A stretch of DNA of 64,000 bases from contig JAOPHQ010003471.1 of the NCBI GenBank assembly GCA_030340625.1, positions 1 through 64,000 on the forward strand, given 5' to 3'. Below, one piece after another: positions 47,867-59,834 of the stretch (positions within the stretch are counted from its first letter, which is position 1; each line of letters opens with the position of its first letter). Position numbers and translations under genes: made by a program. The DNA is from Merluccius polli (Eukaryota > Chordata > Actinopteri > Gadiformes > Merlucciidae). Below the pieces are notes generated by a model, which was not told where the DNA came from, made no database searches, and saw only the letters and a program-made list of their open reading frames with translations.

Positions 47867-49399
47867 TACTTGAATGGATCTTGCGTGTCAACTTTCACAA
47901 TAAGAGTCCTGTTTTGGTTTGGGGATATTTTAAGTAGACAACAGTGCCTGATCAAGACATGTGACTATTTCATTTAATTTCCTTGAAGTCAGTTCAACGC
48001 TGGTTTTATCTGTATGTTTGGAGTTCACATGTTTGTATGTCATCATCTCAGCCACTTCATTCAAATGTGAATTTGTGAAATTCAATGTGTTGAAGTAAAA
48101 AAAAAAAAAAAAAAGGTAGAATGACGTCGCTCAGTTGGTTCAGTGCTGTTTTTTTGCGGTATATTTAAAGTTCACCACCGTGTTTCGGCCCTAGCCCAAG
48201 ATGTCAATGAAAACGTTGAGCCACCACCCCACAACATTTGGAGAGGTCATTATCAAACAACTTTATTCAAATGTGGTTATTCCATACAGAGAGCACACAA
48301 TAGCAAGCTGTTACGGTCTTTTGCATCACCCCCCCCCCCCCCCCCCCCCCCCCCAACCAAACCCAATCCCCAACCGAAATCCAACAATAGTAGACTACAC
48401 ATTGACGTGTCGTTTTGTAGGCTATTGTATTGCATATGCTCAAATCATCACCATTTGTGATAATGCAGTTCATGTAAAAAAAAAAAAAAAAAGTTTGTTT
48501 CTCAGAATATATATTTTTTTATATTACAGTACAGACTTTACAACAGATGATGGTGTTTAAATGCTTATTTTATTGCATTAGATACTCAATTTACCTTTTT
48601 ACGTTAAGCTCCAGCTTCAATACGTCTATCGTAGCACAATGGACAATGTTTTAAAGTGTTCGATTTCCTCGTTAATATTATTAATAATAGAACTTCTTTA
48701 CAAAACAAACATATTTAAACAATTTCTGGTTTTCCTTTTTTGTGTGTTTTTGTTGACCGGTTCTTGAAAAGGTTTCCAAGCAGAAACAAACTGACTGTCC
48801 CACGCGTTCATCATTCATTAAATCAGGTTCCTCTGAAGGTCAGCTAGTGTACTTCCTCAACTTTACCAAGTTGTGGAACAGTTTTGCTTCTGAAAACGGC
48901 GAGTGTGTGTGAGAGGTGTGTGTGTGCCGGTGTGACAGTGAAGTTCACCATTGAATGTGCCCTACAGGTTTTGACTAGCTGAGGTGTATTTCCTAGACAC
49001 ACACAGTTAACAGTTTCTGTGATCCTATCCTAACCGCCAGAGTGTGCGAGTTCTGTCGATTCATCATCGCCTGATGGCACGCGGGCAATAGTTTACGTCA
49101 TATTGTGTTGTGTTGTGTGTAATGTTTTGTGGAATACAAAAGATGCATGCACACGTTTAAAACATACAACTTGTACATATGTTCGGGGCATTTATGTTTA
49201 AAGATACAGTTGCAAATGGTGTTGCGAATCTGTTGGGTGTAATGGAGTCATTTCTGTGTGTGTGTGTGTGTGAGTGTGTGTGTGTGTGTGTGCGTGTGTG
49301 TGTCATTGGGTTCAGAGATGTGTATGTGTGCCCATGTGTCTGTGGGAGATATTGTGCAAGAAGGTGTGTGTGTGTGTGTGTGTGCGTGTGTGTGTGTGT
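47867..49399. other. spacer: 3' UTRs of the trihelix gene and epyc (convergent)
   Basis: Contains A18 (48097-48114), a C run (48330-48353), A runs near 48478-48492 and TG patches (49255-49400). Minus-strand AATAAA candidates for epyc are at 48569-48574 and 48262-48267. No coding exon was seen. Confidence 0.5.
48569..48574 (-). terminator. epyc: candidate epyc poly(A) signal
   Basis: AATAAA on the minus strand, 830 bp after the epyc stop. A second candidate lies at 48262-48267. Confidence 0.3.
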
Positions 49400-49598
49400 T
49401 TAGATGAGGGTCCCCACGGGGATGCGGGGCAGGCAGATGTAGGCCTGTGGGGTCCGGCTGAGGTTGACGGGGTTGCCGTCCAGGCGGATGTCCTCCAAGG
49501 CGTTCCTGATGTAGTTGAAGTCTTGCAGATTGCAGAAGGTGTCCTCATGCATCGACTGAATGTTATTTCGCTATGGGGGGGGAGAAAGCACAGGACAT

Positions 49599-49629
<31 letters not shown>

Positions 49630-52600
49630 GTGTTAAATGGTTGTAATCAATGAGCGGATTGCCAGAGGTCGCAGAATCTTCACAATTTTACCCAATATAC
49701 TGTATATATATATATATATATATATTTGATTATATATATTTTTATTATATATATTATATATAATATATTTAGATTATATATATGTTTGTATAAATATTTG
49801 ACTATTATATAACCATACTGTCTGGTTCATATTGGATTTTACATGCGGTCACATCTAGATTATGGTTAAGATTAAACAGAATATTCAGATTATAAATAGT
49901 TGTGGTTAGGCATGAAACTGAAAGTGTACATTAGGCTAATTTGACAATTATTGCAAGGTAATCGACTGCTCACTGGCACTTTAGTTATTTCAACTTTTTG
50001 ATTATTTGATTATAATAGTATTACCGTTATGTAAAACATGTTTCTTGGAAGATGCGTATGTCTAGTCTTCCACATAAGATGCATAGCCACCACTGAATGT
50101 TGGTGACTTTCATTTGGCTTTATTGGCAATGTCAACTTTTAAGTAAGTCGTCGGCACATCAACCTGTACATGAGGTCCCAGTTCCTAATAGCAATGAGCC
50201 ATTATTCAAATAAAAACAAATCAAAAGTGGATACCTGTAGATGCAAGGCTCGCAGACTGTCTGGTAGAGGCACAGGGATGTAATCAAGGTGGTTGTCTGT
50301 CAGGTACAAGTACAGGAGCCCAGCCATGTCCTGGAGACAAAAAAGGCAAACATATAAATCATTGGCATTAGAGCTCAAATGTGCGTGTGTGTAGATAAGA
50401 TTTGAGAGTTGTAAAAAAAAAAAAAAAAAAAAAAGTGGGAAGAAGAGAGCAAGATTTGAAATCATTTTAAAATAAGCAACCTAAAAAAATAGGTGAATAA
50501 GGCCCATGTGCTGTGGGTCTTACCTTGAAGGCCTCCTTGTGGATGCCCCTGGTGCCGACGTTGTTGTGGCTGGCGTCGATGAGGGTCATGGTGGCCGGCA
50601 GGGCGGGTAGCTGTGAGACGTGGTTCTCCCGGATCACCAGCTCCTCCAGTGCCGGCAGTGCCGAGAAAGCCTTTTCGTCGATGGACGAGATGTCGTTGGA
50701 CGTTACGTCGATCCTCTTTAGCTTGTCTGGGGGTGGGGGGGGGGATATAAAGATGGTTGACAAGCCAAACATGATATGAGACACTGTCCACAGTAAATGT
50801 TACGGATACTTTAGACCAGTGGTTCTCAACTGGTCTAGCCTCAGGACCCACATGTTGTAGTAATCAACATGGAGTGAACAAAAAGCTGCAACAATTGGGG
50901 CTAAACTCAATTAAATAGTAAGCCATTGAAACATGAATTAACATTAAACCATTAGTTAATTCATGAGCTTCTTTTGAAAGTTGAAGGTTTGGCACATGCT
51001 CCAAGGTTTGGCACGTGCCCCACTCAAAATGCCCTCAAGACCCACTGATGGATCGCGACCCACCAGTTGAGAATCACTGCTTTAGAAGACACGAAAGTGA
51101 CTTTGTGATTTTGTTCATACACATGTCTTTATGAGCAGATAGGGCTTAGGTATCTTGATCAACACCTTCACCACTGGACCATCCTGCCGAAACCATACAT
51201 GCCCCGGTCCCATGTCCCCCAGACTTACTCATGAAGGCAAAGTCAGACTTGTTGATCTTGGTCAGCCTGTTGTAGCGAGCGTAGAAGTGAGTGGTCTCTT
51301 TGGGCAGGGGCGGGATGCTGTCCAGCTTCAGGTCATCGCAGTAGACCGAGGTACCAAGGCACGTGCACAGGAGACATGTGGGCATACCTGGGGCACATTC
51401 ACGGTGTGACAGATTACAGTGTTGCAGAGCATTGGACAATAAGAGGGAAGGACCCACAGGCCTCATTTACCAAGCAGCACCCAGCAAGCGTTTAAAAAAC
51501 AACACGGCGCCAAGACGGCCAAAGACACCAACTCTTTCAAATTGATCTTCGTCACCAAAACTAACCACATATTGAAGTCTGAAAATGTACCTTTCACATT
51601 GTCACAATTAGAGGCTACAGTCTATTTAAATTCTGTCAAGGCCCTTCTTTTTTGCCCAGTTCAGAGATATCATTTTGATGTGGATTGAGAAGATGCATCA
51701 TTTCAACTGTTTCTCCATTACTGACCTGTCCGGTCCACAACTGGCTCTTCAGGCTCAACAGTAGTTACCGGACCTACGGTGGTTTCAGGTTCTGGCAATT
51801 CAGTAACCGCAGAGCCCTCCGTACCACCGGTACCTTCCTGAGGGGTTTCTGGTTTAATTGGAAGCAGCTCCTCCTCTTGTTAGAGACAAGATTAGGTGTT
51901 ACAGAGATAAGGTTAGACCGGCAACCAGACGGCTGTTTGCCTCAGAGATAAGTCACACAAATAAGCAGCGTTAGTGGTATGAGTGAATTACGAAAACACA
52001 TTTAAGCCATGGATGGATGTTAACTGCGAAAGAGGGTGTTGACTGTTATTCAGCTGTGGTGTTATAGATTATGCAGACAGTGAAGTTTTCTAAGGTTGGT
52101 CAATACACCAACACTATTTATTCACGAGTGTTTGAATCCTCCTGATATGGCTGATTTCTGTTTTGAGCTGTTGATATGTGCCCATAAGCTGTGTGCATTT
52201 ATGCTTATGACTGTTTCTTTTTTTTGTGATTTTTAGCTACCTGCTCTGGTCTGTACAGCACTTTGGTCAATGTGGGTTGTTTTAAATGCGCTCTATAAAT
52301 ATATTTGACTTGACTTGACTTGAGTAGTGCAATCGTTACTAAAAAAAATATTTTACTGTATGACATAGTCTAATTTAATGTGGACCGTCCATACGCTATT
52401 TCCTGTTTACCTTGGCACAGATTTGTCTAACAATACTGACCTTCATCAATTTGAGGGATCAGTTTGACCTCAGGTTCTTCTGTGTCCCCAGAGCCAGAGT
52501 CCCCTGAGGCCCCAGATGAACCTGAGGCCCCAGAGGTTCCAGACCCTTCAAAATCTCCAGAGCCACCAGAGGCGGCCCCGGAAGATCCTGACATCTCCCC

Positions 52601-55600
52601 AGAAGAACCAGATGCCTCCTGGGGTATAGTAGTGTCGGGAATGAGCTCTTCCCCTTGTTAGAGCCAGGGGGGGGGGGGGGGGGGGGGGGATTAGGAGACA
52701 TGTTAGGGTGAGTGGTACATCAATGAGTAACAGAAAATACAATAGAATTAGTCATGGTGTGAAAAAGATGAGTGAAGTTAGAATAGCCAGAATGATAATG
52801 GATCAACAACATTTAACCACATGTAACAGTTAAATGGAAAATTATTAAGAATACGAAGTGACGAAGTGAATGAGTCAATCAGGTTAATTATTGAATGAAA
52901 TAAAGAAACCAAGTTGCTTTAAAACTATATTTAACAGATTTTTTTTGTCTGCTCTTGGAATCATTTGTTTGAAGGCATTATTACAAATGCTTTTGGAATT
53001 AATACAAAATAAATACATGTCTACTCATACAGGTTTAGATACTAACCTCCAGATATTAATGTTATCTCCAAGTCCCCAGACTCGCCAGAGCCCCCAGAGG
53101 CCCCAGAGACCTGGTGATCTCCAGAGATCTCCTGAACCAAGGAGATCCCCTGATCCCCCAGAGCCCAGGAAACCATCCCCTGAACCCCCAGAGCCCAGGA
53201 GAATATCTCCAGAGCTCCCAGAGTCCAGGAGAAGGTCCCCTGATCCTCCAGAGCCCAAGAAGAGATCCCCAGAGGCCCATGAGTGCAGGGAAACATCCCC
53301 TGAACCCCCAGAACCAATAAGGAGATCTCCAGAGCTCCCAGAGGCCAGGAAGATGTCCCCTGATACTCCAGAGCCCAGGGGGAGATCCCCAGAGCTCTCG
53401 GTATCTCCCGAACCTCCAGAACCAAGGTCCCCAGAGGCTCCGGAGCCACCGGACCCCAGGGCTGAGCCAGAGAGATCCCCAGATTCAGAGAGATCCCCTG
53501 ATCCGGAAGTGGCAAGGAGGTCCCCAGAACCTCCGGAGCCGGAGACAAGGTCTCCAGAGCCCAACGAGCCCCCAGAAGAAGAAGCCCCTGAGTCTCCTGA
53601 AGCCCCAGACCCAGAGGCCCCAGACACTCCCGACGCCCCAGACATTCCCGAGGCACCAGACCCCACCGAGCCCCCGAAATCGCCGGAGACAAGAAGGGTG
53701 TCAATGGGCGTCAGACGCAGCTCCTCCTCTTGTTAGAGACAAGATTAGGTGTTAATAAACAGACAGATCAGAACACACACAGACCCACCTGTGACCAGTA
53801 GGTTCACAGGGATGATGATTAGGTGGCTTATATTAGATGACAAAAACGATGAATGAACACATTTAACTAAATGGCGGCTAGTTAAATGGAACTCATGCAC
53901 ATGTAAACAGCGGTGATTGGTGGACAGAGGGGGGGCGATTCCTTTCCCAAGGCCGGTTGGACCTTGAGGCGTAGAGACCACCACGTGTGTCCCTCATTTT
54001 CGCAGGTTCACCTGCGATGGAAATAGCTTGCCCCCTTTTCCTTTGATACATGGCAAACTAAATAGCAGGTGACTTCGGGGGACGTGAGTGACTGGGTCTA
54101 TAGCTGCGTGATGTGCTCATTCTGACCTTTCTGTGTGTTGGGGCCCATGAGTACTCCCGAGTCCCCTGAGCCCTGTGGTGTCTGCTGTGGTTTCAAGGGC
54201 AACTCCTCCTCATGCTCCAGCACCTCCTGCTCCTCCTCCAAGGAGCCCTCCTGTACAGGGTAGCTATAGTCAGGTGGGGGCAGGGTTCCAATCTCTATCT
54301 GAGGGGGAATAGAGCAGAGAGTAGCCAGCAGATTTATGTGGATGGATTTGGGATGCCATTCATTTAAGGTGGAACACAGTGAGATTGGTGCCCCCTAGTA
54401 GTCTATGGGGGGTACTGCTGGTCTGGTGGTCCGCCAAATTATTGACCAAAAACATTATTTTTCAAAATAATTTTTGTTGTTGTTTATTTGTTATAGAAAC
54501 AATGTTAATGATAGTTTTCTGATGCATAATTGCTGTAATATGTATAGGCAATTTGTTGGGTTATGGACAGTTGATGTTGAAGAAGGCCTGAAAGGCCCCT
54601 GCACTAGACTCTGGTGCTTCCCAGCATAGGGCCAAAGGTCTTATCGAACCCGGGTCGCTACAGGGCGTATTTCCTATGTGCTTAGCGGGTTGAGCCACAG
54701 AGCCAGCCAACCTTTCAGTGTTGGCTACTCCCTTTACACACTATTTGGTGTGTAAATAAGTAGGTAAAGACCCGAACACAACTGTAAAGCCATTATCATA
54801 TGGCTTAGATCCAAAGTGCTTGAGTGCTTGTGGTTCTCAACCTCGGGGACGGGGGCCCTCCTTGGGGTGTTTTAAGTGATTTTTTAGGATCACAAAACAT
54901 TGAATTGGAAACGACACACAAATATTGAATTGGAAAAGACACACAACACATTGAATTGGAAAAGATACTTGCTGATTCAAGGCAAAGTAAACCAATCCGG
55001 ACACAAGTCTTGGTATCTGCTACGTAATGCTGGTATCTAAACATAAGCTACACCTGGTAAACCATAAGTAGTACCTGCGTCCATTTCCAGTTTTGACGTG
55101 AAGTTTAAATTTGACTTGTAGTACATTCTAGTTGGCCAAGTATACAAGGCCTATATCCTAAGTATTTGACTAGTAGTAATGTAGGCCTACACTACAGTCA
55201 TTAGTTTTTATCATTGTGGAAAAAGGGCATATTAAAGTAATTATTAGTAATTATAGAGTATAAAAACATTTCTGGTCTACCACAACTTCCTGTGTGCAAA
55301 GCCAAGATGAGCAATTATGTAGAAGAGGATACATAAATCAACATCAAACCAGATGCAACATTTGTTAGCCATTTCTCCACTTACCTAACTTTACCATAAG
55401 AGGGCAGCAGCGTGTCAATCACTAAAAGACTAAAAGACACTTTTGTAAAAAAAGGTCCTCATTTTTAAAACACACCCAATATAAACACCATAAAGTATAT
55501 TCAAGCATGTGAGGATCGTCAATACATATAATTATCAATCAAAACACCACAGCAATTGGTGATGGAAAATAACAATATTATAGCACACATTAGGCCTACC

Positions 55601-58600
55601 TATCGTTTAATGGGCTATCTACGCATGGCTTAACACGTGCTATATCTAATTAATATTGATTTAAAAAAGCATAGGGTCATATGGGCACGACCTTGGATGT
55701 ATTAGGGGGTCGACATGCAAATAAATTACGTTTTTTTTGTCTCTTGCAGAGTGACATGTGGCCATTATGCTCATCAGGTCAATTCGACTGCAGTTCCCTT
55801 ATTGTCCACCGGAGGGCAGTGAAGCCCCACATACACACAGGTAATAACCTGACACAGACACAGGGCTGGGAATGGTCCTTGTGGATCCAAGACACTCATG
55901 GTGGCAAGACAGACTCAGTATTTCACTGCTGCACTCTCAACCACAGTAAGTTAGCCGTCCAGCGGCTCAGAGGTAACCTCCTGCACACACTGCATGATTA
56001 CGAATATGAACAAAACCACCTCAAGCGTCCCGCTGTGTCTAAAAAAAAAAACGACCACAGAAACAAACAACAGAAACCGTTTAGTTTTATTCCATCGACA
56101 CATGTCTAAATCAAGTCAATGAACAGATATCTTGAACGAAGATCTTGGCAGAGACCATATGAAATGTAACAAGGTGGCTCTTTGAAAGCGACTTGCGACC
56201 GAGGTAGCTGCCTGCAGCTCCGCTCTCCCATCCCCTCCTCCCAAAGTAAACACGCAGGCCCAAGGGGGAAGGAGAGGCGAGAGGCTGGTTACCAAAAATA
56301 CAGACACAGTCTTCTGGGAAACAGCATGGCGGCTGCGGAGAATGCACAAGGTTTTAATATTGAATGGGAAGCTTTAAGAGCCTGAGCTGGATGATCTCAC
56401 ACACACACACACACACACACACACATGCAGACACACATGCACGTGCACGCACACACACACACACACCACAAACATGTAGACACATGCATGTGCACACATG
56501 CACACACACCACAAACATGCAGATACACACACACACACACTTTGTGTGTGTGTGTGTGTTCTCCTGCAGGTTTGTGCGTCTAAAAGTGTTTGTGTGTGTT
56601 TGTTTGCTGTGTACAAATGTCCAGACTGAAGACATACATGTGCAGCCACCTGAAGGGACACTATTTGTCATTCCTCCCTGAGGGACACATCTCCGCGTCT
56701 CCACCCAGAGACGAGGTCAGAGATACTTCTAAAATGGTGGACACAAAGTTACGCCAAGACGAGAGTCCACAGGGTCACATTTTTCTCATTGTGGCCAAAT
56801 AACAAAAATGATCAAAGCAGTTGCAATTTGATTGAAGATTAATGTTTAAGTGCACCAATGTCATCAAACCTACAAAATCAGCCAAAATCAAAAGTTATAA
56901 TAAAGTTACAGGTTTCTGAAGACTTGGCTGAAGGATCAAATAAGCTTCAGGTCTTTGTCTAAACACACACATGGAGGGAAGGAGAGAGGGACAAAGGGAG
57001 GGAGAGAGGAAGGGAGAGAAGGAGGAGGAAAGGAGGGAAGGAGAGAGAGAGGGAAGGAGAGCGGGAGGGAGGGAGAGAAGGAGAGGAGAGAGGGAGGGAG
57101 GGGGGGAGGGAGAGAAGGAGAGGAGGGAGAGAAGGAGGTAGGGAGGGAGGGAAGGAGGAAGGGAGAGAAGGAGGAAAGGAGGGAAGGAGAGAGGGAGGAA
57201 AGGAGAGCGGGAGAGAGGGAGGGAGGGAGGGGAGGAGAGGGAAGTAGGGAGGGAGGGAGGGAGGGGGGGAGAGAAGGAGGGAGGGAAGAGAGCAGAGAAG
57301 ATCTGCTGGATGCGTGGAAGTGGAGACTCAGCATTCCAGCCACCACAGCCATCTCATCATCTGCTAATTTCTACCTTGACTCATGCATGTGTGTGTGTGT
57401 GTGTGTGTGTGTGCATGTGTGTGTGTGCGTGTCCACGTTCACATATGTGGACTTTTCAATCAACACACTCATTATGTCCCCACCACCCGCTCCCTCCACC
57501 TCCACACATCACAGATCTGCACTCTCCCTCCTCTAAGTGCCGGGTCAAGGAGAAGAACGCATGAAGCAACATGGCTGACGCATATGCCACCCATCAACAG
57601 CTAGGTGATGACTGAGGCCTCAAGCCTCACTATAATACTGCACAGCGTGTGAGGGACACAAAGTATCCCCCCCCCCCAAAGAATATCGTGTGACATTTTG
57701 TTTAAACTATAACTTTGCACAGAAAATACACAAAAAAACCCACATGAAATAACCCCCAGTCCTCTTGGCAAATTCGTCTGACGGTCGTTCCAGCACATCA
57801 CTACACAAAACTAACATCGCCATGTGAAAGCGCCTTCTTTCTCACACAAAGTCTCTCGACGGTGGTCGGTCTTTCGGTTGAACAGTTCAGTCACGACGTT
57901 GTCCTGAAAACCAAGGGGGGTCCAAAGGGTGAAAAGACAACAGCAACATTTGACCCCGGAGCAGATAGTCGACGCCGCGCCGTATTTGGTTGGGCTGAAA
58001 GCGCGGATGCTTGGAATGCCGCATTGGGGTTTTTCGATGAAAAATGGCTCGTTGGACGTCTTCTGAAAAATGTGACCGCCACAATTTGCCTGATTGCCAT
58101 CTTTGACATCGTCTTGGCCTTATTTCTAGGCTGCAGACAAAAAAGAAAATCCAAATCCATTCCAAACACCACAGTGCAGTGCTCGCCACATCGTGTCCAG
58201 ATGAAGGGCATGTGTGTTCCTGGCAGCAGGCCTCCGCAAGAAGCCTTTTTTTATCCTGCTTTGATTCTCCAGCTATCCCTCGTTGGTTCTTGGTCCAATC
58301 ACTAAACCGGACCATGGCTGGGAGGCTGTTACTGTCTCACCATGCACTTTGTTATTGACGTGGGCATGTGGAAGGTGGCGTGTTTAATGCGTTGCCTTCG
58401 TAACTAAAAATATTACCGACTTAATACATTTCAGATTTGGTGCTCTGATTATATGTTTGTATGGGTTTTGGTAGATGCTCATCGCACGCACACACACACA
58501 CACACGTGTTCCACATATTTTTGTTTGTGTTGAATTAGGTCGAATTAGCTGTGTCTTTATGTACAAAATTGTGATTTATATATGTGCGTGATTTATAATT

Positions 58601-59827
58601 GTGACCTACAGTTAACTCTTCTCTCACCTCGGAGCTATGAACCTACAGTATGTATTACGCATATTCAACATGACAAGCTTCACACTGGGGGATTTTGTGC
58701 GGTTGGCAAAAAAAGAAGAACTGATCAACCGCATTTTCTCATGATCATTGTTGATTTATTTGACCAGACAAATAGCTCAGATATATTCACCAGGGTATCG
58801 AGATCACTGGAGTTCAGGAGTTAAAATGGTTTTGACTCTCTCTGGCAGGTTCCAGATTAGCACATCAGATGGCAGAGGAATATGCATATTTTGGCCAGCA
58901 TGGTGGACCGATGGATGACCAGAAGCAGGTGTCTCCACTGGCACCCGCAGACTAGCTTTCTACCTCACCGACCTAAACAGATGCCGAACCAACACGTGGC
59001 ACACGTCAACCCTTGGTTTTATAATGTAGAACCAAGAGAAGAAGGACAGACTGTGTGTGTCCTTTAAGTGAAGTAGCAGCATGAGTGACTCATGGATCCA
59101 TGTGACTGAAAGACACTCAAAAAAACCTTCAAAATTGCACTGGAAACTTTAAAGGCAGCACTTGAGTACAGCACCTCTGGTTTAGCAGACTACACTTAGA
59201 AGAAGCACAACTGAGTGACAAATTGTAGATCTGAATACGTGTACATGTCAATCACCAACACCCTTCAGGCTCAGGTAATCTGGTCCTTTCTGGACTCTTT
59301 ACAGCACTTGCTGCTATTTCCCCAAATCGGGACAGGCCAATGCAGAGAAACGTTTGATAATGAACAAAATGTGACATTATCCACAAAAAGAGTGTGTTGA
59401 ACGATTTAAAAGCAACTGCTTCAATTCCACAAAATCCACCACCCACAACCTTGTAGTCAAGACAAACTCTGAACTCTGAAATACATATTTCATGAATAGA
59501 AAGTCAATATCTGTCTTTCAGGATTTTGATTTTGCAGGTTAATTAAATCTTCTCGACAATTTCCCCTCATTTGATGAGCTGATGATTATTATTATGATGA
59601 TTTGATGAGTTGAGTGACACCCTATCAATGCGTCTTACCTCTGGGTTTTCATTCAGGCTGTCCTCATAGTCATAGATATCCTGGTTCTCCAAATCGATGT
59701 TCTCTATATCCACATCGTAGTTGGTGTCGTCGTACGTGTCCAGTTCCGCTTGTCGGGAAAATCTGGGGCTGGCCACTGCCGCTTTGACGACGAGGAGTGC
59801 CAAAAGGAACCGGACAAGCATCTTCAT
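49400..59827 (-). CDS. epyc: Epiphycan (class III small leucine-rich proteoglycan) with an enlarged Ser-Gly-rich region
   Basis: Epiphycan is a secreted dermatan/chondroitin sulfate proteoglycan of cartilage matrix. Coding exons on the minus strand: 59827-59639, 54298-54127, 53728-53111 (or to 53047), 52653-52441, 51875-51726, 51387-51229, 50726-50524, 50330-50235, 49570-49400. This gives about 656 residues, against 322 in human. It has a signal peptide (MKMLVRFLLALLVVKAAVA), then a Tyr/Asp-rich stretch likely sulfated (YDDTNYDVDIENID). The LRR cap is CLLCTCLGTSVYC (CX2CXCX6C). Leucine-rich repeats include LKRIDVTSNDISSID and LYLYLTDNHLDYIPVPLP, and the ear repeat is HEDTFCNLQ with ALEDIRLDGNPVNLS. 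LRR residues match epiphycan better than opticin. Exons 4-6 are phase 1-1 and two encode dense SG dipeptides. Exon 4 has alternative ends, discussed in findings. The 5' UTR is split. Confidence 0.9.
49690..49800. repeat. AT-rich (TA)n region, epyc last intron
   Basis: TATATATA blocks with short A/T interruptions. Confidence 0.85.
50817..51079. mobile_element. hAT-type MITE with target-site duplication, epyc intron
   Basis: The 263-bp element begins CAGTGGTTCTCAACTGG and ends CCAGTTGAGAATCACTG (inverted repeats, 16 of 17). The flanks CTTTAGAC (50809-50816) and CTTTAGAA (51080-51087) are an 8-bp target duplication with one mismatch, as expected for hAT. CAGTGGTTCTCAA is the classic hAT terminal motif. 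There is no coding capacity. Confidence 0.88.
52225..52322 (+). mobile_element. retroposon 3' tail with (TTGAC)n
   Basis: CTGTACAGCACTTTGGTCAA, then AATGCGCTCTATAAATA and TTGACTTGACTTGACTTGAG, resemble the 3' end of L2-type LINEs and partner SINEs common in fish. It is truncated and has no ORF. Confidence 0.5.
52664..52690. repeat. G homopolymer run
   Basis: About 24 G just upstream (in gene sense) of the epyc exon 5 acceptor. On the transcribed sense it is a C tract. Confidence 0.95.
53111..53728 (-). repeat. epyc: 30-bp coding repeat: Ser-Gly-Asp array in epyc exon 4
   Basis: On the minus strand the exon encodes units like SGDLFLGSGG, SGDLLLDSGS, SGDILLGSGG and SGDGFLGSGG. They are 10 residues (30 bp) long in the 3' half, with looser SGASG repeats in the 5' half. 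About 41 SG dipeptides occur in about 206 residues, many in acidic SGD context that favours xylosylation. Confidence 0.88.
54595..54715 (-). mobile_element. tRNA-derived SINE head
   Basis: On the minus strand, GTGGCTCAACCCGCTAAG gives a box A (TGGCTCAACCCG) and CGGGTTCGATAAGACC a box B, about 50 nt apart. This is Pol III-promoter structure without a usable cloverleaf, in the large epyc intron. Confidence 0.55.
56970..57297. repeat. polypurine (GGGA/GGAGA)n tract
   Basis: About 330 bp consist almost only of G and A on the plus strand, with variable GAGGGAGAGAAGGAGG-type units. The open frames over it are repeat artefacts. Confidence 0.95.
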
Positions 59828-59834
59828 GGCCCAC

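Larger units (their letters stand above)
54299..59638 (-). other. epyc: large epyc intron
   Basis: 5.3 kb between the first coding exon and the next. It contains the SINE head, CA arrays (56398-56424, 56450-56465, 56526-56542), a long purine tract, a TG array (57388-57415) and two unsupported open frames. No gene was recognised. Confidence 0.6.

Noticed and set aside
49400..51387. Opticin in place of epiphycan
   Set aside because: PPLPKETTHFYARYNRLTKIN-type and YLTDNHLDYIPVPLP-type residues fit epiphycan better.
52891..53736. 281-residue plus-strand frame rich in SPEPPEPRRSP
   Set aside because: It is the mirror of the epyc Ser-Gly exon. The minus strand has matching splice phases, sister exons and a host gene. 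The plus frame has no splice or family support.
55681..56109. 142-codon plus-strand frame
   Set aside because: Low-complexity end, no homology recognised, inside the epyc intron.
57862..58305. 147-codon plus-strand frame with a hydrophobic segment and LGCRQKRKSK
   Set aside because: No recognised family, no splice or promoter context, and it lies inside a large intron. Kept only as an unsupported ORF.
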